Positions 5,918 through 12,875 of a stretch of 18,834 nucleotides of DNA are shown here, in pieces (position 1 is the stretch's first letter; the number at the start of each line of letters is the position of its first letter). The stretch is taken from positions 1 through 18,834 of the forward strand of contig JBKEAI010000195.1 in NCBI GenBank assembly GCA_047972145.1. Direction: 5' to 3'. The notes beneath the pieces are model-generated. The model made no database searches, had not been told where the DNA came from, and saw nothing but the letters and a program-made list of their open reading frames with translations. A program made the translations under genes and the position numbers. The DNA is from JAMLGJ01 sp047972145. GTDB taxonomy: Bacteria; Actinomycetota; Acidimicrobiia; Acidimicrobiales; Microtrichaceae.

Positions 5918-6980
5918 GTTTCGTTTCTACGTGGTGTCGACGGTCGCGTTCTTCCTCGCCCTCGCGGTGGGCGTCGTGGTCGGATCCGTGCTCGACGGTC
6001 AGATCGCGGACTCGCTCCAGGACCGCCTCAACGGGGTGGAGCAGTCCCTCGACGAGACGGTTGCGGCGATGGATGCCCGCAAGGCCGAACTCGACCGCAA
6101 CGGGAGCTACATCGAGGAGTCGGCTCCCTACGCGGTGGCGGGTCGTCTCGAAGAAACAGCGACCCTTGTCGTGGCCGACAACGGTGTGCAGGCGGCACCG
6201 GTGGAGGATCTGGTCAGGCGGTTGCGCGACGGTGGTTCGAGGGTCGAGGGCATCATCTGGCTGGACCGACGCTTCAGCCTCGACGATCCACAGGACCTCG
6301 CGGTCGCTGCGGAGATCCTCCGACAACCGCTCTCGGCAACCCCACAGGAGGTGCGTGCTGCGCTGTGGGACCAGATGCTGGGGGTGGATCCCGAATCCAG
6401 GGAGTCGATGTACGCGGGCGACGTGATCGGTCCCGACGGCGAAGGCGAGGTCCCTACGAGCACCGGAGTGGATCCGTCTCAGAGCACGTCCACCACGACG
6501 ACCACGACCACCCTGGCACCGCCACTCGAGGTCGTGCCGTTGATGCTCGACGGTGACGCGATCGCTGCCCTCGCCGAAGCCGGGCTACTGCGGATCCAGG
6601 TGATCGACGGCGAGACCGGCACCGCTGCGCAGAGACTGCTGGTCACAGGAGTCACCGGACCCGAGTCGAGTCTCGGCCAACCCGGTGTGGAGGTGGCCGA
6701 GATGGTGCGCATCGCGGCCGGTGCCCGTCTGCCGGCAGTCCTCGGTGAGGTCGTGCCGCCGCCCGCGAGCGAGACCGATGCGGACCCGCCCCGCGGTGAG
6801 ATCCTCGATGAGCTGGCAGATGCCGGAGCGAACGGGGTGTCGACGGTGGACGATCTCGACCTCGAGGCCGGACGCGTGGCCACGGTGCTCGCCCTGGCGG
6901 AGGGTCTGGAGGGACTCAGCGGTCGCTACGGGTACGGTCCCGGCGTGGACGGCGTGGTTCCTCCGTGGCAGGGTCCATGA
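5910..6980 (+). CDS. steB: SteB/MctB-family (Rv1698-like) membrane-anchored envelope protein
   Basis: 356 aa. Matches the actinobacterial family named SteB in Corynebacterium (partner of SteA in cell separation) and MctB in M. tuberculosis (copper resistance, at first described as a pore). A transmembrane anchor (FYVVSTVAFFLALAVGVVVG, 6-25) follows a very short cytoplasmic start. A coiled coil covers about 30-66, then comes an alternating alpha/beta extracytoplasmic domain with an interruption at 182-206 of Thr/Ser/Pro-rich sequence (a run of Thr at about 195-201), probably a flexible linker. The C-terminus is Pro/Gly-rich (GYGPGVDGVVPPW). It directly follows steA. ATG 5910 is the only fitting start. 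Whether it acts in division, copper handling or both cannot be told from sequence. Confidence 0.87.
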   Translation: MVTFRFYVVSTVAFFLALAVGVVVGSVLDGQIADSLQDRLNGVEQSLDETVAAMDARKAELDRNGSYIEESAPYAVAGRLEETATLVVADNGVQAAPVEDLVRRLRDGGSRVEGIIWLDRRFSLDDPQDLAVAAEILRQPLSATPQEVRAALWDQMLGVDPESRESMYAGDVIGPDGEGEVPTSTGVDPSQSTSTTTTTTTLAPPLEVVPLMLDGDAIAALAEAGLLRIQVIDGETGTAAQRLLVTGVTGPESSLGQPGVEVAEMVRIAAGARLPAVLGEVVPPPASETDADPPRGEILDELADAGANGVSTVDDLDLEAGRVATVLALAEGLEGLSGRYGYGPGVDGVVPPWQGP

Positions 6981-7003
6981 CGCCACGGCGTCGCGACAGG
7001 TGA
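6977..7003 (+). other. Eight-codon relay ORF (MTPRRRDR) between steB and murJ
   Basis: ATG 6977 overlaps the steB stop (ATGA, 6977-6980). Its frame runs eight codons and its TGA (7001-7003) overlaps the murJ GTG start (GTGA, 7000-7003). Both ends therefore have the 4 nt overlap typical of translational coupling. The peptide is Arg-rich. Function is inferred; it could be chance. Confidence 0.3.
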
Positions 7004-8601
7004 GCCCCACAGGGGGCGAGCAGTCGGTCGCGCGATCGGCCACCGGAATGGGGATCGCCGCCGCGATATCCAGGGGCTTCGGTGGGATCCGTGTGCTGGT
7101 GATCGCAGCGGTGTTGGGCACCACCTACCTCGGCAACGCGTTCCAGAGCGCCAACACGGTCTCGAACATCCTCTTCGAACTGCTCGCCGCCGGTGCGTTG
7201 TCGGCGGTTCTGGTACCCACCTTCGTCGAGCATCTCGACAACGACGACAGGTTGGGTGCGGAACACCTCGCCGGGGAGTTGCTCGGGGTGACCCTCGCGA
7301 TCCTCGGCGCGGTGGCGATCATCGGGGTGCTCGCCGCCCCGCTGCTGGCCGAGGTGCTGACCGTCGCCGTGGAGGATCCCTCGATCGCTTCGGCCCAGCG
7401 CGATCTCACGACCTTCCTGTTGTGGTTCTTCGTGCCCCAGGTCGTGCTCTACGGGATCGGGGCGATCGCGACAGCGGTGCTCCACGCTCGCCGCAGCTTC
7501 GTGGTTCCCGCTGTGGCCCCGATCGGCAACACCGTCGTCCTGGTCGGCTTCCTTGTAGCGTTTCGCATGGTTGCCGGAAGCGACCCGGGGCTCGACCTCA
7601 CCACAACCGAGAAGGTGCTCCTGGGTCTGGGTGGGACCCTGGGCGTCGTCGCGTTCGTGGCGGTACCCACCATCGCGGTCTGGCGCAGCGGGTTCCGGCT
7701 GGTCCCGCGCTGGACCCGTACCCACAAGAGGCTGGGCGAAACGCTGGCGCTCTCCGGTTGGGCAAGCGTGCAGCACGCGTCGGCCGCTGTCATCTTCGGA
7801 GCGGCCATCGTGGCGGGCTCCGCGGTGCAGGGAGGTGTCGTCGCGTACCAGGTCGGGTGGTTCTTCTTCCTCGCTCCGTACGGGATCATCGCCCAGCCGA
7901 TACACACGACGATCCTGCCCGAGCTCACCATCGAGCACCGCGCGGGGGATATGGAGGCGTTCGGGCGCTCCCTGCGTTGGGCGCTCGATTCGATGGTGGT
8001 GTGGTTGGTTCCGCTGAGCGCCATGTGCCTTGCGCTGTCGATCCCGGCGATGACCGTGCTCGCGTTCGGGGAGGCGCAGGGTGCGGGTTCGGTGGAGCTC
8101 CTCGCTGCGGCGCTCGCATCGCTGGGGGTGGGGCTGCTTCCCTACGGCGCGTTCTTCCTGTTGGCCCGCGTGTTCTACGTCCTCGGTGAGTCTCGAGCGC
8201 CTGCTCTTGCAGGCATCGTGGCGGCGCTGTTCGGGGTGGCGGTGATGGCGGTGGCGGCCGCGACCTCGTCGAGTACCTCAACGGTGGTGGCGTTGGGTCT
8301 CGCGCACAGCGTGGCGTTCCTCGTCGGCTCGGTCATCCTCGTGGTGGTGTTGCGCCGGCGCTTGGGGACCTGGGTGCTCCCATCGCTGGCGGGCCGGTCG
8401 ATCCTCATGGCAACGCTCGCCGGTACGGTGGCCTGGATGATCGAGCAGTGGTGGAACCCCTCGGGCCGGCTGGGCTCGATGTTGGTGCTACTCGTCGCGG
8501 TCCCGGTGGCGGCAGCGATGTACCTCGGAGGGCTACGGCTCCTCGGCACCGAGATCACGGCGCGGATCCCCTCGGTGACGGGGGTCGGGAGTCCCGAATG
8601 A
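7000..8601 (+). CDS. murJ: Lipid II flippase MurJ (MviN family)
   Basis: 533 aa, about 14 transmembrane helices. MurJ moves undecaprenyl-PP-MurNAc-pentapeptide-GlcNAc from the inner to the outer face of the membrane for peptidoglycan synthesis. Typical segments are present: ISRGFGGIRVLVIAAVLG at 23-40, FELLAAGALSAVLVPTF at 59-75, and QVVLYGIGAIATAVLHARRS followed by VAPIGNTVV at 147-181. Several membrane-embedded Arg residues (R25, R31, R164, R165) fit the MOP-family cavity. GTG 7000 is chosen because the next in-frame ATG (7048) would remove part of the first helix region; it also overlaps the relay ORF stop. There is no large C-terminal kinase-like domain as in mycobacterial MviN. The stop overlaps the next ATG (ATGA 8598-8601). 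Confidence 0.93.
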   Translation: MSPTGGEQSVARSATGMGIAAAISRGFGGIRVLVIAAVLGTTYLGNAFQSANTVSNILFELLAAGALSAVLVPTFVEHLDNDDRLGAEHLAGELLGVTLAILGAVAIIGVLAAPLLAEVLTVAVEDPSIASAQRDLTTFLLWFFVPQVVLYGIGAIATAVLHARRSFVVPAVAPIGNTVVLVGFLVAFRMVAGSDPGLDLTTTEKVLLGLGGTLGVVAFVAVPTIAVWRSGFRLVPRWTRTHKRLGETLALSGWASVQHASAAVIFGAAIVAGSAVQGGVVAYQVGWFFFLAPYGIIAQPIHTTILPELTIEHRAGDMEAFGRSLRWALDSMVVWLVPLSAMCLALSIPAMTVLAFGEAQGAGSVELLAAALASLGVGLLPYGAFFLLARVFYVLGESRAPALAGIVAALFGVAVMAVAAATSSSTSTVVALGLAHSVAFLVGSVILVVVLRRRLGTWVLPSLAGRSILMATLAGTVAWMIEQWWNPSGRLGSMLVLLVAVPVAAAMYLGGLRLLGTEITARIPSVTGVGSPE

Positions 8602-11147
8602 ACTACTCGGCGAGTCGGCTGTGGATGGGGCTGGGGGCCTTCGTCGCCCTCCTCGGGGTGTTCGCTGCGTCGGTGATCGATCCGGCCGGCCTCGGGGCCG
8701 CTGGCGACAAGTCGGCCAGCGCATCGCGGGTGCTCGTGTTCTCGGTCCCGACACTCCAGTGGAAGGACCTCGCTCAGTTCGACACCCCCAACCTGGACGG
8801 CGTGCTGGCCGACTCGGCGGTGGGGGATCTGTCGGTGCGTGCGGTGACACGGCGCACCTCCGCGGTCGACGGGTACGCGACGCTGAACGCCGGCACTCGC
8901 TCCGAGGGCACCCCCCAGGGGAACCTGGCGTTCGTCGCGGGCAACGCCATCGGCTCGGTCGACCGCTTCGGAGACCCCACCGAGGTGCCACCCGATGCGT
9001 TCGAGGCCCCCGACCCCGACGCAGACCTCCCGACCCAGGCGGTCCCGAGCCCCCGTCCCGACGATCCCACCGCACCCACCGAACCCGGAGCGGTCCCCGC
9101 CGATTCGAGCACACCGGTGCCCGATGATGCGGAGACCTACGACAGTTCGCCGATAGCAGAGGAGTTCGCCCGCCGTTCGGGGGTGGTGCCCGAGCTCGGT
9201 GAGGTCTTCAACCTCGGGATCGTGTCGATGCTCAAGCTGAACGACTCACTTCTGTTCGATTCGGAGGTGGGAGCCCTCGGCGCTGCGCTCGAGCAGGCCG
9301 GCAAGGGCAGGGCGGTCATAGCCAACGGGGACCACGGCAGGGGCGGGAACGAGGTCGCCTACAGGCGCGAGGCCAGCATCGGGCTCATCGATCGATCCGG
9401 TCTGGTCCAGCGGGGCAGGGTGGGCCGTACCCTGTTGCAGGACGATCCCAGTGCACCGTTCGGCATCCGCTACGACAACGACCTGGTCGCACGCTCCTTC
9501 GAGACCTTCTGGTCGGACAACTCGGTGGTGCTCGTGGAGGCCTCCGACATGGTTCGCTACGAAGATGTCGTGCCCCTGGTGGTGGCGGATCAGCGCGAGC
9601 GGTTCCGGCGTCAGGCGATAGAGAGCTCCGATGCCCTGCTGGGGTTGCTGCTCGAAGCGGTGGATCCGGACAGGGATGCGGTCGTGGTGGTGGCGCCCTA
9701 CGCCAGCGACGAGAGCACTTCGCTGACCATCGTGGGGGTGCGCGCTCCCGGGATGGAGTCGGGCCTGCTCTCGTCGGGATCCACACGGCGAGCCGGGTTC
9801 GCGCAGACCGTCGACATCGCCCCGACGATCCTCGGGCTCCTCGGGGTGGAGCGACCCGACTCGATGGAGGGAACGGTCATCCAGAGCAACGCCACCGCTG
9901 CGGATGCCACCGAGCGGGCCGACTACCTCGCGGAAGCCGCCGAGGCGGCGGAGTTCCGGGACCGCATCCTCGGCCTCGCATCGGTGCTGTTCGTGCTGGC
10001 ACAGGTGGCGCTGTGGGTGCTGGCGTTCTGGACCCTGTCCCGGGCGGATCGACCGTGGCGGAGCTTCGCCGAGGTGGCAACCCTCGCTGTGATCGGCTTC
10101 CTGCCGATGACGTTCTTCGCGGGCGCGTTCGCGTTGCACGACCTGGGGACGACGGCATGGTGGGGTTTCGTGATCGTCGGTGCTTCGCTGCTGGCCATCG
10201 TCGCCCAGGGTCTGGGCCGCCGGTTCGTGGCCGACCCGCTGATGCTGATGCTCGCGTTCGTGGTCTCGCTGTTCAGCGTCGACATCGTCTTCGGTGGACC
10301 ACTCCAGTTCAACACGGTGTTCGGCTACACGCCCACCGTCGCCGGCAGGTTCAACGGGATCGGCAACCCTGCGTTTTCCATGCTCGCGGCGTCGGGCATC
10401 ATCCTGGCGGCCTTGATCGCCCACCGGGTTCGGGGGCGCGCAGGCAAGTGGATCGCGGTCGGGCTCCTCGCCTGGTGCGTGGTCCTCGACGGCGCACCGA
10501 TGCTGGGCGCGGACGTGGGGGGTGCGCTCACCCTCATCCCTGCGGCAGGGGTCACCGCGTTCATGCTCGTCGGCTGGAGGATCCGCTGGCGGACAGCGGT
10601 CATCGGCGCGGTGGTGACCGTGGTGGTCGTGGTGGGCTTCGGTCTGTTGGACCTGACCAGACCAGAGTCCCAGCAGACCCACCTCGGGCGTCTGCTGTCC
10701 GACATCGGCACCAACGGGGCGGGGGCCTTCGAGACGGTCGTGTTGCGCAAGCTGAACGCGAACCTGTCGGTGCTCACGTCGTCGATCTGGACCCTGATGC
10801 TGCCGTTGGTGTTCGCCGCTGTGGCATTCGTGTTCTGGTGGGCGCCGTGGCGCCTGCGGACCGTGGCGCGCCGCATCCCCGAGGAACGGGCCGCGGTTGC
10901 GGGACTGATCGTGGCGATGGTCCTCGGGTTCGCGCTCAACGACTCGGGTATCGCGGTGCCCGGCATCATGCTCGGGGTCATCAGCGCCGCGCTGATCAAC
11001 CTGTTGTTGAGGGTCGACGGGGTGCTGCCGACCCGCCCCGGCGATTCCGGGGATCCCTCCGGTCAGGACCCGGACCCGGATCCGGGCGAGCAGTCGCTGC
11101 GCACGAAGAGCACCGAATCGACTCCGGTCACCGTAAGCGGCTCATAG
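8598..11147 (+). CDS. Multipass membrane protein with alkaline-phosphatase-like ectodomain
   Basis: 849 aa, ATG coupled to murJ through ATGA. A signal anchor (8-27) is followed by an extracytoplasmic domain of about 420 residues resembling the alkaline phosphatase/sulfatase fold: VLVFSVPTLQWKDL at 45-58, TPNLDGVLADSAVGDLSVRA at 63-82, DGYATLNAG at 91-99, and the late QTVDIAPTILGLLGV at 403-417. A Pro/Asp-rich insertion covers 131-182. The Asp that normally follows the first strand appears replaced (SVPTLQW), and few metal ligands are visible, so it may be a non-catalytic ALP fold. About ten membrane helices fill 457-804, with conserved-looking GRFNGIGNPAFSMLAASG (583-600) and GADVGGALT (637-645). 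The acidic/Pro tail overlaps the convergent glycosyltransferase gene by 85 bp. A role linked to MurJ or a lipid-linked polymer is inferred only from position. Confidence 0.75.
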   Translation: MNYSASRLWMGLGAFVALLGVFAASVIDPAGLGAAGDKSASASRVLVFSVPTLQWKDLAQFDTPNLDGVLADSAVGDLSVRAVTRRTSAVDGYATLNAGTRSEGTPQGNLAFVAGNAIGSVDRFGDPTEVPPDAFEAPDPDADLPTQAVPSPRPDDPTAPTEPGAVPADSSTPVPDDAETYDSSPIAEEFARRSGVVPELGEVFNLGIVSMLKLNDSLLFDSEVGALGAALEQAGKGRAVIANGDHGRGGNEVAYRREASIGLIDRSGLVQRGRVGRTLLQDDPSAPFGIRYDNDLVARSFETFWSDNSVVLVEASDMVRYEDVVPLVVADQRERFRRQAIESSDALLGLLLEAVDPDRDAVVVVAPYASDESTSLTIVGVRAPGMESGLLSSGSTRRAGFAQTVDIAPTILGLLGVERPDSMEGTVIQSNATAADATERADYLAEAAEAAEFRDRILGLASVLFVLAQVALWVLAFWTLSRADRPWRSFAEVATLAVIGFLPMTFFAGAFALHDLGTTAWWGFVIVGASLLAIVAQGLGRRFVADPLMLMLAFVVSLFSVDIVFGGPLQFNTVFGYTPTVAGRFNGIGNPAFSMLAASGIILAALIAHRVRGRAGKWIAVGLLAWCVVLDGAPMLGADVGGALTLIPAAGVTAFMLVGWRIRWRTAVIGAVVTVVVVVGFGLLDLTRPESQQTHLGRLLSDIGTNGAGAFETVVLRKLNANLSVLTSSIWTLMLPLVFAAVAFVFWWAPWRLRTVARRIPEERAAVAGLIVAMVLGFALNDSGIAVPGIMLGVISAALINLLLRVDGVLPTRPGDSGDPSGQDPDPDPGEQSLRTKSTESTPVTVSGS
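11063..11147. other. 85 bp convergent overlap of two coding sequences
   Basis: The ALP-like gene stops at 11145-11147 (TAG, plus) and the glycosyltransferase at 11063-11065 (TGA, minus). In the shared DNA the plus strand encodes an acidic/Pro tail (DPDPDPGEQ) from GACCCG-type hexamers at 11067-11084, and the minus strand encodes a Gly/Ser tail (PGSGSGS). No separate terminator fits between them. Confidence 0.8.
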
Positions 11148-12712
11148 CCGAGGTCCTCCAGCGCGGCAGGGAGCTCATCGAAGGCTCCGAACCGCTCGTC
11201 GGAGGTCGCCACGAACGCGCACACCCGGGGGTCCTGAGCAGCATCGAGCAGGCTCTGCGCGCTGTAGCGGCCCTGTGCGCGGCGCAGCATCGACGAGTCG
11301 ACCAGGTCATCGGTGGTCCGTCGCCCGGCGCGCCACACCACGCCGGGTTCGTCGGAGATCACCCATGCCCCATCCGGCAGCTGTTCGAGTTGGGCGACCA
11401 GCTCCCCGTTGAGTCCGCTGTAACGCCCGGGTGACAGGAGCCCGTCGAGTTGGATGACCACCAGTGGCACCGCCACCACGGCCGCGACGGCGCATACGCG
11501 CGCCGGCGGGCGCCAGTAGGCGATCACAAGCGCGAGCGGGATCGTGACCGCCGCGACATGGGGGCGCCACAGAGGGCTCACGACCACCACCAACCACACG
11601 ACGGTGCAGGCCAGCCACGACGAGACCAACAACGCATCGGAGGGCACCCAGTCGGTGCCGTCCGCGCTCCACGCAGAGCGCGACCACCACCGGGTGTCCC
11701 TCGTGGACTCCGACGATTCACGGTCCACCTCGCTCCGGGTGGCCCCAGTGACGGTTGAACCACCGTTCGGATCGCCACCGTTCGAATCGACACCGTTTGG
11801 ATCGACCCCGTTCGGATCGACACCGGTCGAGCTGCCTGCCAGCCGTGCGTACAGCGCCCAGAGCACACACACCGCCGCGAAGAACACGAGAGCGAGGTCT
11901 CGATCCCACACGGTGGAGAGCAGCTTCACGGCGGTCGCGGCGATGTCGCGCTGGTCCGCCGCGTCGGTGCGGTAGCGAACCGACTGGTCCCAGACCTCGG
12001 CCATCCCGAAAGGCAGCGACACAGCCAGGAAGACGACTACAGAGGAGCCGACCGCGACGAGTATCCGTGCGAGGGCACCGCGATCGATCTCGCGTCGTCG
12101 CAGGCCCGACAGCAACGGCGCTGCCATGACGAGGCCGACCACTACCAGCACCGGTGCCTCGAGGGACTTCGTCGAGAGCACCGCACCGGTGCCCAGGCCG
12201 ACCAGCACGGCATTGCGCGTGCTGGGGGCGTCGCGGAACCACAGCGCGAACAGCACGGTCGCTACAGCGAAGGCCAGCGCCGGCCCGTCGGCCGCGAGTG
12301 GTCCGGTGACCCAGGTGAGTGCTCCGCTGGTAGCGACGAGTGCCCCCGCCAGCAGCCCCGCTGTGCGATCCCGGAGTCGCCGCGCGACGAGGTACGTGAG
12401 CATCGCGGCGGCGATACCCGATGCCACCGCCAACACCCGCGGTGAGTTGATGGTGCGCAACCCGAGGAGGTCGCCAGCCCACACCAGAGGCAGGAACAGG
12501 GGGCCTTGGCTGGAGAACACCTCCGCGAAGGGCACCCCGCCGTCACGCATCGCCAACGCGGACAGAGAGAACACGCCGTCGTCGAAGGTGAGGCCTTTGG
12601 GAGCGAGGAACGCCGGAACGCGCACCAACAGCGCGAGAAGGCCGATGCCCACCAGGTCGAAGGCGAGATGTCCTCTGGTGGCTGGAGGAGGTGTCACTGC
12701 ACGAGCGGTCAC
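11063..12712 (-). CDS. GT-C membrane glycosyltransferase, GT39/PMT/ArnT-like
   Basis: 549 aa with a GTG start at 12712 and about ten transmembrane helices. An early loop carries the acidic GT-C motif (LTFDDGVFSLSALAMRDGGV, D44/D45), then FAEVFSSQGPLFLPLVW and SPRVLAVASG. That order (acidic pair, then a QGPL loop, then an Arg helix) is typical of GT39/PMT_2 enzymes, which use polyprenyl-phosphate sugars on the outer face of the membrane. A hydrophilic linker at about 293-345 contains a 15 bp repeat array (11760-11834). The C-terminal soluble part (from about 450) reads WVISDEPGVVWRAGRRTTDDLVD. It is transcribed opposite to its neighbours and overlaps the upstream membrane protein tail to tail. 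The frame stays open upstream to 12961, so an earlier GTG start is possible. Acceptor unknown. Confidence 0.8.
   Translation of the reverse strand: MTARAVTPPPATRGHLAFDLVGIGLLALLVRVPAFLAPKGLTFDDGVFSLSALAMRDGGVPFAEVFSSQGPLFLPLVWAGDLLGLRTINSPRVLAVASGIAAAMLTYLVARRLRDRTAGLLAGALVATSGALTWVTGPLAADGPALAFAVATVLFALWFRDAPSTRNAVLVGLGTGAVLSTKSLEAPVLVVVGLVMAAPLLSGLRRREIDRGALARILVAVGSSVVVFLAVSLPFGMAEVWDQSVRYRTDAADQRDIAATAVKLLSTVWDRDLALVFFAAVCVLWALYARLAGSSTGVDPNGVDPNGVDSNGGDPNGGSTVTGATRSEVDRESSESTRDTRWWSRSAWSADGTDWVPSDALLVSSWLACTVVWLVVVVSPLWRPHVAAVTIPLALVIAYWRPPARVCAVAAVVAVPLVVIQLDGLLSPGRYSGLNGELVAQLEQLPDGAWVISDEPGVVWRAGRRTTDDLVDSSMLRRAQGRYSAQSLLDAAQDPRVCAFVATSDERFGAFDELPAALEDLGYEPLTVTGVDSVLFVRSDCSPGSGSGS
11760..11834 (-). 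repeat. Four to five tandem 15 bp units inside the GT39-like gene
   Basis: Plus-strand units start at 11760, 11775, 11790 and 11805, with a degenerate fifth at 11820. They share a CACCGTTCGGATCG-like core. On the coding strand they give pentapeptides GVDPN, GVDPN, GVDSN and GGDPN in a hydrophilic linker between membrane helices. The period is a multiple of three, so the frame is preserved. Confidence 0.9.
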
Positions 12713-12722
12713 GGGAACCCGA

Positions 12723-12728
12723 ACGATA
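12723..12728 (-). promoter_or_regulatory. Possible -10 box for the GT39-like gene
   Basis: On the minus strand TATCGT (TANNNT) ends 10 nt before GTG 12712, which gives a leader of only a few bases. This supports 12712 over the upstream in-frame GTGs. Moderate support only. Confidence 0.35.
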
Positions 12729-12765
12729 CCGGCTTGCCGTGCTGCCTCAGCGGCGTGTGGTGGGT

Positions 12766-12807
12766 GCACAGCGTGACCGAGAAGGCGCACAGCGTGGCCG
12801 GGAGGGC
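12766..12807. repeat. Two 21 bp direct repeats in the divergent GT39/pyrG promoter region
   Basis: Copies at 12766-12786 and 12787-12807 both begin GCACAGCGTG and match at 18 of 21 positions, with three A/G differences. The 21 bp period equals two turns of B-DNA, so a protein could bind both on one face. They may also be simple slippage. On the minus strand they read GHAVRLL-GHAVHPP in the frame open upstream of the glycosyltransferase. Confidence 0.7.
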
Positions 12808-12841
12808 TCCGGAGGTGTTCGCGGGTCGCCCGGGGACACGC

Positions 12842-12849
12842 GATAGTGT
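12842..12849 (+). promoter_or_regulatory. Probable -10 region for pyrG
   Basis: GATAGTGT contains TAGTGT (TANNNT) and GATAGT. Transcription would begin near 12855, leaving a short leader that carries AGGAG at 12866-12870. This argues against the GTG at 12846 as the start codon, since it lies inside the -10 box. Confidence 0.4.
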
Positions 12850-12865
12850 CGAACGAGCCGACGAC

Positions 12866-12870
12866 AGGAG
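12866..12870 (+). promoter_or_regulatory. Shine-Dalgarno site that decides the pyrG start
   Basis: AGGAG ends 5 nt before TTG 12876, the best spacing for that codon. It overlaps the alternative GTG 12870, so it cannot serve that codon. One of few clear ribosome sites in the window. Confidence 0.55.
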
Positions 12871-12875
12871 TGGCA

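Noticed and set aside
9246..10682. A 478-codon open frame on the minus strand inside the ALP-like gene
   Set aside because: Its His/Arg/Gln-rich translation has no recognisable domain and it lies opposite a strong coding frame with membrane helices; it is a by-product of high G/C at third positions.
11075..11086. Perfect 12 bp palindrome CCCGGATCCGGG in the convergent overlap
   Set aside because: It has no loop and no U-run, lies within both coding sequences, and is explained by the GACCCG-type hexamer repeats.
10013..11434. A 473-codon plus-strand frame overlapping the ALP-like gene and the glycosyltransferase
   Set aside because: Arg/Gly-rich composition without domains, in the wrong frame of two well-supported genes.
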